Assembly: GCA_013042625.1 (NCBI GenBank)
Contig: JABDPU010000004.1
Span: forward strand, 1-34,350
DNA length: 34,350 nucleotides
Direction of reading: 5' to 3'
DNA from: Flavobacteriaceae bacterium
GTDB taxonomy: Bacteria; Bacteroidota; Bacteroidia; Flavobacteriales; Flavobacteriaceae
The notes below the pieces were generated by a model, which saw only the letters and a program-made list of their open reading frames with translations, ran no database searches and was not told where the DNA came from. The position numbers were made by a program, and so were the translations under genes. Positions 1-9,957 of the stretch are shown piece after piece; position 1 is the stretch's first letter, and each line of letters starts with the position of its first letter.

Positions 1-41
1 TACGAACTTTTGATTGTTCCGGTTTTGGTTTTAGAGTCCAT
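1..41 (-). CDS. 5' end of a minus-strand gene running off the left edge (MDSKTKTGTIKSS...)
   Basis: Open minus-strand frame from ATG at 41 to the window edge; TATATTTG-like -7 element on the minus strand at 57..50. Only 13 codons visible. Confidence 0.3.
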   Translation of the reverse strand, partial: MDSKTKTGTIKSS

Positions 42-80
42 CGCATATACAAATATAGAAAATATTCTATATACTATGAA

Positions 81-497
81 TTAATGAAAATGAATCTCAG
101 CTTTGATCTCTGCGAAATGCCTGAACATTTCCATTACGCCACAGTACTTTTCAATGGAGAGGTTTACGGCCTTTTCAATCTTTGAACGTTTCAGGTCTTC
201 CCCATAGAAATGATATTCAATGGTCACCTTATCATAATACTTAGGATGCTCTTCGGTAAGATTTGCTGAGGTGTCTATTCTGAAATCGGAGACTTTGACT
301 TTCATTTTTTTTAAAACAGATACGACATCCAATCCACTGCACCCGGCCAATGAGGCCAACATCAGGGCTTTTGGTGCATGACCTGCATTATGGCCTCCAT
401 GTTCAGGAGAAGTATCAATCAACAACGTTTTGTCATTCGGATTATCGGATTCAAAGAGCATATTGCCTTTCCAGTGGGTGATAACTTTATGTGTCAT
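81..497 (-). CDS. OsmC family protein
   Basis: 138 aa ORF with OsmC-like features (GGHNAGHAPKALMLASLAGCSGLDVVSVLKKMK; C-terminal Cys in EKYCGVMEMF). Confidence 0.85.
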   Translation of the reverse strand: MTHKVITHWKGNMLFESDNPNDKTLLIDTSPEHGGHNAGHAPKALMLASLAGCSGLDVVSVLKKMKVKVSDFRIDTSANLTEEHPKYYDKVTIEYHFYGEDLKRSKIEKAVNLSIEKYCGVMEMFRHFAEIKAEIHFH

Positions 498-562
498 TAT
501 ACTTTTTTTTCGTTTCTTGTCCTTTCAAAATTACCACTTAAAAACCTAAAAAAAGAAGTCTT

Positions 563-1153
563 ATGCCATTAGTTACTCCCTTAACGCCGGATCACGATCA
601 GGACACAAAAAAGCTTGCGGAATTCTTTAATGAAACCTTGGGTTTCTGCCCGAATTCAGTACTAACCATGCAGCGCCGGCCAGCCATCAGCAAGGCTTTT
701 ATAAACCTCAACAAAGCGGTAATGGCCAATGAAGGCAGGGTAACATCGGCATTAAAGAGAATGATCGCCTGGGTGAGTAGTAATGCAACCGGTTGCCGTT
801 ATTGCCAGGCCCATGCTATAAGAGCGGCTGAGCGATATGGTGCTACATTGGAGCAGCTGGATAACATATGGGAGTACCGAACTCATCCGGCCTTTAATGA
901 GGCCGAACGTGCAGCACTTGATTTTTCACTGGCTGCTTCAATGGTACCCAACGCAGTAGATGAAACCATAATGAAAAGACTTCATGAGCATTGGAATGAA
1001 GGGGAAATCGTTGAGATGCTGGGCGTGATAGCTTTATTTGGATATCTCAACCGATGGAATGACAGTATGGGTACATCCATAGAAGACGGTGCTGTTGAAA
1101 GCGGTGATAAATATCTTGGCAAATATGGTTGGAATAAAGGTAAGCACCTTTAG
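563..1153 (+). CDS. Carboxymuconolactone decarboxylase / AhpD-like (peroxidase-related) family protein
   Basis: 196 aa; SSNATGCRYCQAHAIRAAERYGA contains the CxxCxxH motif of AhpD-like proteins. Confidence 0.85.
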   Translation: MPLVTPLTPDHDQDTKKLAEFFNETLGFCPNSVLTMQRRPAISKAFINLNKAVMANEGRVTSALKRMIAWVSSNATGCRYCQAHAIRAAERYGATLEQLDNIWEYRTHPAFNEAERAALDFSLAASMVPNAVDETIMKRLHEHWNEGEIVEMLGVIALFGYLNRWNDSMGTSIEDGAVESGDKYLGKYGWNKGKHL

Positions 1154-1725
1154 TCATTCAGAATTTCAAAAACCTTTTGTCTTAAAACTGGCAGCACATC
1201 GGCTTCAAACCATAAGTTCTTGCTTAGCCAAAATCTATTCCGTGGAGATGGGTGAGGAATAGGAAAATATTCGGGAAGATATTTGCTATAGTTTTTAACC
1301 CTTTCGGTCAGATTTATTCCCTGCTCTTGCTTTAGATAATAGCTCTGGGAATAACTTCCGATAAGAATGGTTAGTTTGGCCTGTGGCATTTTACCAAGAA
1401 TTTGGTCATGCCATTTCGGAGCACATTCTGGCCTGGGTGGAAGATCGCCTCCTCTTCCTTTTCCGGGATAACAAAACCCCATAGGAATCAATGCAAATTT
1501 ATCGGGATCGTGAAATGTCAATTCATCAACATCCAGCCAATACCGCAATTGCTCACCGCTTGGATCGTCCCAGGGGATTCCTGATTGATGCACTTTCTTT
1601 CCGGGCGCTTGTCCGATAATAATAATTTTGGAATTGGCATTTGCAGCAACCACAGGCCTGGGGCCTAATTCCAGGTGTGGCATGCAATGATCACAGGATT
1701 TGATCTCTGAAAGCAATTTTTTCAT
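1150..1725 (-). CDS. Uracil-DNA glycosylase superfamily protein (putative four-Cys Fe-S type)
   Basis: GQAPGKKVHQSGIPWDDPSGEQLRYWL motif A, HPSPRN motif B; Cys at 11, 14, 85 and 101. ATGA overlap with upstream rsmI. Confidence 0.8.
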   Translation of the reverse strand: MKKLLSEIKSCDHCMPHLELGPRPVVAANANSKIIIIGQAPGKKVHQSGIPWDDPSGEQLRYWLDVDELTFHDPDKFALIPMGFCYPGKGRGGDLPPRPECAPKWHDQILGKMPQAKLTILIGSYSQSYYLKQEQGINLTERVKNYSKYLPEYFPIPHPSPRNRFWLSKNLWFEADVLPVLRQKVFEILND

Positions 1726-2396
1726 GAGGTACTTCCGGCAATAACTATAACCAACTCCCCTTTAATTTTTTTTGCAGAAAAGCTTTCGTGGACTTCCTTA
1801 AGGTTTCCCCTGATATTTTCTTCAAACATCTTGGTCAGTTCTCTTGAAACGGAAACCTGTCGGTCTTCGCCAAAATACTCCATCATATCAGTTAAGGTTT
1901 TCAATAGTTTATGTGGTGACTCATAAAAAACCATGGTTCGTTCTTCCTCCTGAAGTTTCTTTAGTCGGGTTTGTCTGCCTTTCTTCACTGGAAGGAATCC
2001 TTCAAAAACAAATCGGTCACAGGGAATCCCGGAATTCACCAATGCCGGAACGAAAGCCGTGGCGCCCGGAAGGCATTCCACATCAATTTCGTTTTCAATA
2101 CAAGACCTGACCAACAAAAAACCCGGGTCTGATATAGCAGGGGTCCCGGCATCTGAAATCAAGGCTATAGAATCACCCCCTATTAACCGATCAATGATAG
2201 ATTGCAAAACCTTGTGTTCGTTATGCATATGATAAGACCTCAAAGGTGTTTCGATCTCGTAATGCTTGAGAAGTTTTCCTGAAGTGCGTGTGTCTTCAGC
2301 TAGAATTAAATCAACCTGATTTAATACTTCAATGGCTCGAAGGGTAATGTCTTTGAGATTGCCAATGGGTGTTGGAACCAGGTGCAGTATGCCCAT
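1722..2396 (-). CDS. rsmI: 16S rRNA (cytidine(1402)-2'-O)-methyltransferase
   Basis: LHLVPTPIGNLKDITLRAIEVL, LILAEDTRTSGKLLKHY, ALISDAGTPAISDPGFLLV: RsmI signatures. Confidence 0.95.
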   Translation of the reverse strand: MGILHLVPTPIGNLKDITLRAIEVLNQVDLILAEDTRTSGKLLKHYEIETPLRSYHMHNEHKVLQSIIDRLIGGDSIALISDAGTPAISDPGFLLVRSCIENEIDVECLPGATAFVPALVNSGIPCDRFVFEGFLPVKKGRQTRLKKLQEEERTMVFYESPHKLLKTLTDMMEYFGEDRQVSVSRELTKMFEENIRGNLKEVHESFSAKKIKGELVIVIAGSTS

Positions 2397-2450
2397 TCCT
2401 ACTGTGTTAAGTATTTAACTTTATCCGATTCTGATAAATGGAACATGAAT

Positions 2451-3185
2451 TCAATCAAACCGTGCCTCAACCAGTTCCAGGAATCGCTCCTGGTATTCAT
2501 CTTTGCCATCCCAGTCAGACTGTTGGGGTTTAATGGTGTTTTCGATTAAGAATATGGCCTCCTTGAGAGATCCGGTCGAGTTCAATTGCAATAGGGCGCG
2601 TTCATAATCCAACACACTTCCATTGAATAAATGCTTAATGAAAGCCAGCTTATCGTTCAAACCAATTTTCAGGATTTTCCCTTTAAGCGATTCGTTCAAG
2701 GATTTCTTATCTGCCTCTCCTGTTTGCACCACTGGTTCAAAAACAGGGATGTTTTTATAGGCTGAAGTAATATCTTCCAGGTCATTTTTATGATAGGTTG
2801 GCCTGGCAATTGCTTCTTCAAGAATCTCATCAACTTGTTGGGTTTCTTCAGGCATTTGGGCAACTATATCTTTAATGGTTTCCATGGCTGGTTCCATTAT
2901 CCCATCATCTTCAGTTTCATCCAGGTCAATATAAACCCTGTCCTCTACTTCGATGGTATCGGTTACCGTATTATTAAAGGCATCGTCAAGCATTCCAAAG
3001 AATGAAGAATCGCTTCCAATAGTTGGCATATCCTCTTCAAAGTTTTCATGAGCGAACTTCAAAACAGTTAATTTCTCATAGAGTTGAGCCACTTCATTAT
3101 GCAACTTATCAACATCTTCCTTGCCTCTTAATTTCAATATTCTGTGGGCTATACTGATCAACTCAGATTCCAGCTTCTTCTTCAT
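2451..3185 (-). CDS. Conserved hypothetical protein, acidic N-terminal half
   Basis: 244 aa intact ORF in a housekeeping context; no family recognised beyond resemblance to flavobacterial hypotheticals. Confidence 0.75.
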   Translation of the reverse strand: MKKKLESELISIAHRILKLRGKEDVDKLHNEVAQLYEKLTVLKFAHENFEEDMPTIGSDSSFFGMLDDAFNNTVTDTIEVEDRVYIDLDETEDDGIMEPAMETIKDIVAQMPEETQQVDEILEEAIARPTYHKNDLEDITSAYKNIPVFEPVVQTGEADKKSLNESLKGKILKIGLNDKLAFIKHLFNGSVLDYERALLQLNSTGSLKEAIFLIENTIKPQQSDWDGKDEYQERFLELVEARFD

Positions 3186-3287
3186 AACTTCTTTTATTAA
3201 TTACATTGAATGCTTTTGTTTTTTAATAAATTTACATCAACTTTATACAAACGCCGATCAGGTAGAATTTAGTGTTAAAATTACAAA

Positions 3288-3935
3288 ATGTTTCTTGAAA
3301 ATACCGTTAACCATAAAGAACAATTTGGGTGGATTGAGGTAATTTGCGGGTCGATGTTCTCTGGAAAAACTGAAGAACTGATCCGGCGTTTAAAGCGAGC
3401 TCAATTCGCAAAACAGAAGGTTGAGATCTTCAAACCAGCTATCGATTTGCGTTATGACAACGAAAAGGTGGTTTCTCATGATTCTAATGAAATCCGTTCT
3501 ACACCTGTTCCGGCTGCTGCCAATATTCCCATTTTAGCTGCATCATGTGATGTTGTTGGAATTGACGAAGCCCAGTTCTTCGACGATGAAATCATAAGGG
3601 TTTGCAATGACCTGGCCAATAAAGGGATAAGAGTTATTGTTGCGGGACTCGATATGGATTTTAAGGGCAATCCCTTCGGCCCTATGCCTAGCCTGATGGC
3701 TACTGCCGAATACGTTACAAAGGTCCACGCGGTATGCACAAGAACAGGAAACCTTGCACAATACAGCTACAGAAAAGCTAAAAGCGATGATTTGGTATTA
3801 TTGGGGGAAACCGAAGAATACGAACCCCTGAGCAGGGCAGCATTCTACAAAGCCATGATGCGAGATAAGGTCAGAAACATGAAGGTCAATGACCCTGTTG
3901 TGATCACTCCTAAATCGAAACAAGCTAATGCCTGA
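3288..3935 (+). CDS. tdk: Thymidine kinase
   Basis: [33 protein letters not shown]-loop; [33 protein letters not shown]. Confidence 0.96.
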   Translation: MFLENTVNHKEQFGWIEVICGSMFSGKTEELIRRLKRAQFAKQKVEIFKPAIDLRYDNEKVVSHDSNEIRSTPVPAAANIPILAASCDVVGIDEAQFFDDEIIRVCNDLANKGIRVIVAGLDMDFKGNPFGPMPSLMATAEYVTKVHAVCTRTGNLAQYSYRKAKSDDLVLLGETEEYEPLSRAAFYKAMMRDKVRNMKVNDPVVITPKSKQANA

Positions 3936-5034
3936 AGCACAGGAAACCATTCTGGAGATAAACCTCTCTGCTCTTACACATAATTATAATTACCTAAGAT
4001 CCAGAATCCCGGAAAATTGCAGGTTCCTGGCTGTAGTCAAAGCGTTTGCATATGGGCATGATCAGGTAAAAATAGCGCAACATCTTGAGAATATTGGTGT
4101 AGATTATTTTGCGGTCGCATACACCAATGAAGGTATAAATTTGAGGGAAAATGGGATCACTAAACCTATTATGGTCCTGCATCCGCAACCCGTAAATTTT
4201 AATGCCCTTTCTGAATACAACCTCGAGCCGAGTTTATACAGTCAGTATGTCCTGTCTCAATTCATAAAGTCAGCGGAGAAAAACGGTCTCGAAAATTATC
4301 CCATTCATATCAAATTTAACACTGGTCTGAACAGGCTTGGTTTTTGGGAGAATGACCTGGATTGGATTATGTCGCAGATCGAACAGACGAGAAGCATTAA
4401 AATTAAGTCAATATTGTCGCATCTCGCGGCTAGCGAGGATTTAAACGAACGGGAGTTTTCAATGAACCAGATCAAATCCTTTACAAAAACAGCAAAGGCC
4501 TTTACTGAAAAATTAGGATATGCGCCAATGTTGCATATGTGCAACACTTCGGGTATTTTGAATTACCCAGAGGCTCATTTTGATATGGTAAGAAGCGGGA
4601 TCGGCCTTTACGGTTTCGGAAATTCGGAAAAAGAGAGTAAGAACCTGATACCCATCGCTTCATTAAAGTCTGTTATTTCACAGATACATCGGATTGAGGA
4701 CGGTGAAACCGTTGGATATAATCGTGCATTCAAGTCAGGTGGATTCATGAAAACCGCTACAATCCCCATCGGGCACGCCGATGGTATTGGAAGACAATAC
4801 GGAAATGGCATAGGACGAGTCTATATTAAAGGGAAACCCGCACCTATTTTAGGTAATGTTTGTATGGATATGATTATGGTGGATGTGACATCGATAGATT
4901 GCAAAGAAGGAGATGAAGTGATCCTGTTTGACAAGGACCATTCGGCTGAAAACATGGCCTTAAAAGCTAGTACTATATCATACGAATTGATTACCGCTAT
5001 TTCATCCAGGGTAAGACGCCTCTATCTTGAATAA
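3928..5034 (+). CDS. alr: Alanine racemase
   Basis: [13 protein letters not shown]-lysine motif, [26 protein letters not shown]; overlaps tdk by 8 nt (ATGCCTGA). Confidence 0.96.
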   Translation: MPEAQETILEINLSALTHNYNYLRSRIPENCRFLAVVKAFAYGHDQVKIAQHLENIGVDYFAVAYTNEGINLRENGITKPIMVLHPQPVNFNALSEYNLEPSLYSQYVLSQFIKSAEKNGLENYPIHIKFNTGLNRLGFWENDLDWIMSQIEQTRSIKIKSILSHLAASEDLNEREFSMNQIKSFTKTAKAFTEKLGYAPMLHMCNTSGILNYPEAHFDMVRSGIGLYGFGNSEKESKNLIPIASLKSVISQIHRIEDGETVGYNRAFKSGGFMKTATIPIGHADGIGRQYGNGIGRVYIKGKPAPILGNVCMDMIMVDVTSIDCKEGDEVILFDKDHSAENMALKASTISYELITAISSRVRRLYLE

Positions 5035-5067
5035 ATTAATATTTCTTTAACATTTAAGAATTTTCCC

Positions 5068-5075
5068 TATTTTTG
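5068..5075 (+). promoter_or_regulatory. Candidate Bacteroidota -7 element (TATTTTTG) for mscL
   Basis: Matches TAnnTTTG, 32 nt upstream of the mscL ATG; no clear -33 TTG. Confidence 0.4.
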
Positions 5076-5106
5076 AAGCATAATAACTAATAAAACATTA
5101 ACTACT

Positions 5107-5508
5107 ATGCTGAAAGAGTTTAGAGATTTTATTATGACGGGCAACGTAATTGATTTTGCTGTTGCTGTTATCCTTGCAGGTGCCGTTGGACTTGTTGTCA
5201 ACGGATTTGTAAATGATATCGTTATGCCTGTTGTTGGGCACTTTGCCGGAGGAATGGACTTTGCAAGTTTAAAAGTCATTCTTTCCGAAGCTGTCACCGA
5301 TGCTGAAGGTAATGTAACTACAGCTGAAAATGCTATTCGTTGGGGATCATGGGTAAACACCATCGTGAACTTATTAATTGTTGGATTTGTTATGTTCCTG
5401 ATTGTTAAGGCATACAACAAGTCTAAGAAGCCCGCAGAAGAACCAGCTCCAGCTGGGCCATCTGAAGTTGACCTGTTAACAGAGATCAGGGATTCCTTAA
5501 AAAAGTAG
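5107..5508 (+). CDS. mscL: Large-conductance mechanosensitive channel protein MscL
   Basis: MLKEFRDFIMTGNVIDFAVAVILAGAVGLVVNGFVNDIVMPVVG; 133 aa. Confidence 0.97.
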   Translation: MLKEFRDFIMTGNVIDFAVAVILAGAVGLVVNGFVNDIVMPVVGHFAGGMDFASLKVILSEAVTDAEGNVTTAENAIRWGSWVNTIVNLLIVGFVMFLIVKAYNKSKKPAEEPAPAGPSEVDLLTEIRDSLKK

Positions 5509-5548
5509 TATAATTTAGCGTTACCGCTACACTACATAGTACTAATTA

Positions 5549-5577
5549 AAACCACTCTTAAAAGAGTGGTTTTTTTT
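5549..5577 (+). terminator. Rho-independent terminator after mscL
   Basis: ACCACTCTT-AA-AAGAGTGGT perfect stem followed by TTTTTTT. Confidence 0.9.
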
Positions 5578-5590
5578 GTTGATTTTATTA

Positions 5591-5598
5591 TACATTTG
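5591..5598 (+). promoter_or_regulatory. Candidate -7 element (TACATTTG) for asd
   Basis: Matches TAnnTTTG between the mscL terminator and the asd ATG at 5617. Confidence 0.5.
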
Positions 5599-5616
5599 GA
5601 GCTTAAATCAGATTAA

Positions 5617-6606
5617 ATGAAACTCGCAGTAGTAGGTGCCACAGGCATGGTTGGACAGGTGATGCTAGAAGTGTTATCGGAGAGATCTTTTCCTTTTACT
5701 GAACTGTTACTGGTTGCCTCAGAGCGTTCCGTAGGAAAATCTATTAGCTTTGAAGGCCAGGCTTATAGAGTCATAGGGTTAGATCAGGCCGTTAATGAGA
5801 AACCCGACATAGCTTTATTCTCGGCAGGAGGAGGTACTTCAAAGGAATGGGCTCCAAAATTTGCTGACGCCGGAACCATTGTGATTGATAACTCATCGGC
5901 CTGGCGGATGGATCCCTCTAAACAACTTGTTGTACCAGAGATCAATGCTGATATTTTATCTGAAAATGATAAGATCATAGCGAATCCTAACTGCTCTACC
6001 ATTCAGATGGTAATGGCTCTTGCTCCTCTTCATAAGGCTTATAAAATTAATCGTTTGGTTGTCTCAACTTATCAGTCGGTTACAGGCACGGGAGTGAAGG
6101 CCGTTAGGCAACTAAATGATGAAGCGCAAGGTGTTGAGACCGAAATGGTCTACCCTCACCGAATTCATATGAATGCCTTGCCTCATTGTGATGTCTTTGA
6201 GGAAAATGGATATACCAAAGAGGAAATGAAACTAGTCAGGGAAACTCAAAAAATTCTTAATGACAGATCGATTGCTATTACTGCAACCGCTGTGAGAATA
6301 CCAACCTCAGGCGGTCATAGCGAATCAGTTAATATAGAATTTGAGCGGGAATTTGACATTCGTGATATCCGAAAAATATTGAGCGACACCGATGGGGTTG
6401 TTGTTCAGGATGATCCCGAAAACAATCTGTATCCTATGCCAATCGATGCCCATGGTAAAGACGAAGTTTTTGTTGGCAGAATACGCAGAGATGAATCCCG
6501 GCCTAATTCTTTAAATCTATGGATAGTTAGTGACAACCTGAGAAAAGGTGCCGCGACAAACGCTGTTCAAATTGCCGAATACTTGCTTTCCCGGGATTGG
6601 TATTAA
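5617..6606 (+). CDS. asd: Aspartate-semialdehyde dehydrogenase
   Basis: MKLAVVGATGMVGQVMLEVLSER; IIANPNCSTIQMVMAL catalytic Cys motif; 329 aa. Confidence 0.96.
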   Translation: MKLAVVGATGMVGQVMLEVLSERSFPFTELLLVASERSVGKSISFEGQAYRVIGLDQAVNEKPDIALFSAGGGTSKEWAPKFADAGTIVIDNSSAWRMDPSKQLVVPEINADILSENDKIIANPNCSTIQMVMALAPLHKAYKINRLVVSTYQSVTGTGVKAVRQLNDEAQGVETEMVYPHRIHMNALPHCDVFEENGYTKEEMKLVRETQKILNDRSIAITATAVRIPTSGGHSESVNIEFEREFDIRDIRKILSDTDGVVVQDDPENNLYPMPIDAHGKDEVFVGRIRRDESRPNSLNLWIVSDNLRKGAATNAVQIAEYLLSRDWY

Positions 6607-6729
6607 ATACCTTTAAACTGACGATTTATCGGTGTTTTGAACATAGAACTGGAAAATTAGGCATTACAACTAATTAATTAACAGCACGGTAGTTGAATAG
6701 TTATCTTAGAGGTCCAAATTTTTCTGTAA

Positions 6730-7821
6730 ATGTTTTATCGGACTGCACGATTGTTATGGGCATTTATCCCTATAGTGCTGTTGTCTTGTTCTGAAGATGA
6801 CAACTATATTCCGGTTGAAGAGCCCGATTTGATTTCTCCAGTTGTATTCGATATGGCTTCTGTGCCTTATCAAACCTTATCTGAATACAATTTTTTTGAG
6901 GGGCCAATGGCTGATCTTGAACCTGTATATGGGGTTCTGCCTTATGATCTGATCAATCCCTTATTTTCTGATTACGCCAAGAAAAAAAGATTCATCTGGA
7001 TGCCTTCTGATTTGCAGGCCAGGTATACGACCGATCATTCCGTTTTCAATTTTCCCCTGGGTACCGTCTTGATCAAGAACTTCTATTATGACAATGTTTT
7101 ACCCGAGGGCAGAACACGTATCTTAGAAACACGTGTTATGATCAATAAACCTGAAGGATGGGTTTTTGCTAATTATGTCTGGAATGATGATCAATCCGAA
7201 GCCGTATTTGACCTTAACGGTAGTTTTCTTCCCCTGGAATGGGAAGAGGATGGTATGGTCAAATCTGTAAATTACCGGATTCCTGCCGGCCCGGAATGTC
7301 ATACCTGCCACAAAATTGGAGAGGTTCCGATTCCTGTTGGTCTAAAGCCGCAAAATCTGAATATGATATTGAACTATGATGACGGCAGCATGAATCAATT
7401 AGAAAAGTTTATCAATATGGGATATCTGGCTGACGAACTACCGGAATCCATTCGAACCATGGTCGCGTGGGATGATGAATCCGCCAGCTTAAAAGACCGT
7501 GCAAGGTCCTATCTTGACATCAATTGTGCTCACTGTCACCAGGATGAAGCGCATTGTGCCTACAGGCCTGTCCGTTTTAATTTTGATGAATCAGCAAACG
7601 ATACCAAAATTGGCGTTTGCGTTGAACCGGATACCGATCTGGGAAATGGCCTTTCTCATATTATCAGTCCGTCCAATCATCAACGTTCTGTGATGTATTT
7701 CAGATTAAATACAAATGACGAAGCCGTGAGGATGCCGCTTTTAGGCCGGACCATTATTCATCAGGAAGGTGTTGACCTTATATATGATTTTATTAATTCT
7801 TTAGAAACGAATTGCCAATAG
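6730..7821 (+). CDS. Putative diheme c-type cytochrome lipoprotein (SO2930/HNE_0200-like family)
   Basis: N-terminal signal with lipobox (IVLLSCSEDD) and two CxxCH haem motifs (CHTCH, CAHCH). Confidence 0.75.
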   Translation: MFYRTARLLWAFIPIVLLSCSEDDNYIPVEEPDLISPVVFDMASVPYQTLSEYNFFEGPMADLEPVYGVLPYDLINPLFSDYAKKKRFIWMPSDLQARYTTDHSVFNFPLGTVLIKNFYYDNVLPEGRTRILETRVMINKPEGWVFANYVWNDDQSEAVFDLNGSFLPLEWEEDGMVKSVNYRIPAGPECHTCHKIGEVPIPVGLKPQNLNMILNYDDGSMNQLEKFINMGYLADELPESIRTMVAWDDESASLKDRARSYLDINCAHCHQDEAHCAYRPVRFNFDESANDTKIGVCVEPDTDLGNGLSHIISPSNHQRSVMYFRLNTNDEAVRMPLLGRTIIHQEGVDLIYDFINSLETNCQ

Positions 7822-7843
7822 TTGACCAAATAAGAGTACCATC

Positions 7844-9940
7844 ATGAAAAAATTTACTTTAGTTCTTTCTTTACTTTTCCTGGGTTCCATGAGTTGGGCT
7901 CAGAGCAGTTCAGATACTTGCATTGATGCTTCAACCGCAACTGCTATAACATCTGCGGGTTTATATTCTGTTGACATAATCGATGGCACAGATGTTCCTG
8001 ACCCTTTATGCGCAGCCAATGGTATCGGTGCTGATAATGGGGAATGGTTCAGGTTTATACCTGCTGCAACGGATTATTACATCGTCTCAACCGATTCAGA
8101 TATTCTTACGCAGAACAGTGGTAAGGATACCAGGGTCCATATTTATTCCGGTAGCTGTGGCAGCCTAAGCTGCGTTGCCGGTGATGATGACTCAGGAGGC
8201 GGATTTACATCTAAGGTAGGTTTCAATGCAAATGCCGGAGAAACTTATTATATAGCGTGGGATGACAGGTGGGACGATACCAATTTCGATTTTGAAATAA
8301 GTGTATCTGTACCGCCACCGTCACCGCCTGTCACGTTTACCAACCTTTCTGTTAACGCTACAGGTTCTGACAGAGGTGTGGTTGACATGAATAATGATCA
8401 TTTGGATGATTTGGTTTCGGTAACATCTACAAATATCAATATCAATTATCAACTGGAAACAGGTGGTTTCGATAGTGTGAATATTACTACTTCAGAGGCC
8501 GATTTCACCCCCTCCTGGAGTCTGGCAGCGGGAGATATAGACGGTAATGGTTATAATGATTTACTCTATGGTGGTACCCAGGGGGTAACATTTATGTATG
8601 CCAATTCTGATGGAACCACATTCACGGAGGTTTCAGGAACAGAATATGTTTTTTCACAACGATCAAACTTTATAGATATCAATGATGATGGTAACCTGGA
8701 CGCCTTTGTGTGCCATGATATAGCACCTAATGTTTACTACATAAATGATGGTTCAGGTAATCTTACCTTTTACCAGGGAGCCAGTCCAATAGTGCCAAAA
8801 GGCCTTGGTACTCATGCCAGTGGTGGAAATTATGGTACGGTATGGGTCGATTATGACAACGACCGGGACATGGATTTGTTTATCGCGAAATGTCGCGGTG
8901 GATCTGTAACCCATAAATGGAATGAGCTCTGGCAAAATGATGGAACCGGAACCTATACCAATGTGGCTGATGGCGCCGGATATTACGCATCTAACTTTCC
9001 GGGAGAGGGTCACAATAACAGTTCAAATCTTGGTGACCCGGTACAGACCTGGTCTTCTGCATGGGCCGATTTTGATAATGATGGTGATATGGATGTGTAT
9101 GTTGGTGCAAGTTCTACGGCAGATGGAGGACATAAATTAATGCGAAATAACGGTGATGGCACCTTTTCAGATATTACAGCAGGATCTGGAGTTGTTGGTG
9201 CACCCTTCGGAATTGAAAATTCTCCAGCCGATTTTGATAATGATGGCTATGTTGATATTCTGACCAATGGTAGTGTTCTGTTTAATAACGGTGATGGCAC
9301 CTTTTACCTGTTGAGTGATTCGATGCCGCCAAGTGGACCAATCGGTGATGTGAATAATGATGGATTCCTCGATGTATTTAACGGTAGTGTCAGGATAAAT
9401 AATGCCGAAAGCGGAAATAACTGGCTTAAGGTAACCACGGTTGGAACAACCAGTAACAAAAATGGTATAGGGGCACGTGTTGAGATTAACACCCCTGGTT
9501 TAGGAACTCAAATACGCGATGTTAGAAGTGGAGAAGGGTTCCGTTATATGAGTACAATGAACACGCATTTTGGAATCGGGACTGATACCTCAATTACCAG
9601 TGTTACCATTTACTGGCCATCAGGTACAGTTGATGTTATAACTAATCCGGCTATCAATTCTTCGCTGAATGTTGTTGAGGGGGAAACCCTAAGCCTTGAA
9701 CAATCTATCGTTGACGACCTGATTTTATATCCGAATCCAACAAAAGATATACTTAATCTTAATGCAACTTATGGATTTGAAGATGCTGTTTACACTGTGT
9801 TTGATATGAATGGCAGACGCGTTATGAATAACCGATTTAGCTCGAATGTCATTGATGTGACAAGTTTGAGTGCTGGTAATTATATCTTGAGAATTATGCA
9901 CGATGGTGTCATGGCTTCGCAGAAATTTATTAAAAAATAA
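7844..9940 (+). CDS. FG-GAP/VCBS repeat protein with ASPIC/UnbV domain and T9SS type A sorting domain
   Basis: Signal peptide; repeated DxDNDGxxD motifs (ADFDNDGDMDVYVG, ADFDNDGYVDILTN); ASPIC/UnbV-like GIGARVEINTPGLGTQIRDVRSGEGFRYMSTMNTHFGIG; C-term LILYPNPTKDILNL...NYILRIMHDGVMASQKFIKK. Confidence 0.9.
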   Translation: MKKFTLVLSLLFLGSMSWAQSSSDTCIDASTATAITSAGLYSVDIIDGTDVPDPLCAANGIGADNGEWFRFIPAATDYYIVSTDSDILTQNSGKDTRVHIYSGSCGSLSCVAGDDDSGGGFTSKVGFNANAGETYYIAWDDRWDDTNFDFEISVSVPPPSPPVTFTNLSVNATGSDRGVVDMNNDHLDDLVSVTSTNININYQLETGGFDSVNITTSEADFTPSWSLAAGDIDGNGYNDLLYGGTQGVTFMYANSDGTTFTEVSGTEYVFSQRSNFIDINDDGNLDAFVCHDIAPNVYYINDGSGNLTFYQGASPIVPKGLGTHASGGNYGTVWVDYDNDRDMDLFIAKCRGGSVTHKWNELWQNDGTGTYTNVADGAGYYASNFPGEGHNNSSNLGDPVQTWSSAWADFDNDGDMDVYVGASSTADGGHKLMRNNGDGTFSDITAGSGVVGAPFGIENSPADFDNDGYVDILTNGSVLFNNGDGTFYLLSDSMPPSGPIGDVNNDGFLDVFNGSVRINNAESGNNWLKVTTVGTTSNKNGIGARVEINTPGLGTQIRDVRSGEGFRYMSTMNTHFGIGTDTSITSVTIYWPSGTVDVITNPAINSSLNVVEGETLSLEQSIVDDLILYPNPTKDILNLNATYGFEDAVYTVFDMNGRRVMNNRFSSNVIDVTSLSAGNYILRIMHDGVMASQKFIKK

Positions 9941-9957
9941 TACACCGATTAGTGCTG

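Noticed and set aside
53-72. ATATAG...CTATAT inverted repeat near the left edge
   Set aside because: AT-rich and compatible with chance/promoter composition.
3476-3761. Two overlapping antisense ORFs inside tdk
   Set aside because: They lie entirely within a confident tdk coding region; no family signature, typical shadow ORFs.
5067-5420. 117-aa ORF antisense to mscL
   Set aside because: Shadow of a well-supported MscL frame; no own signals.
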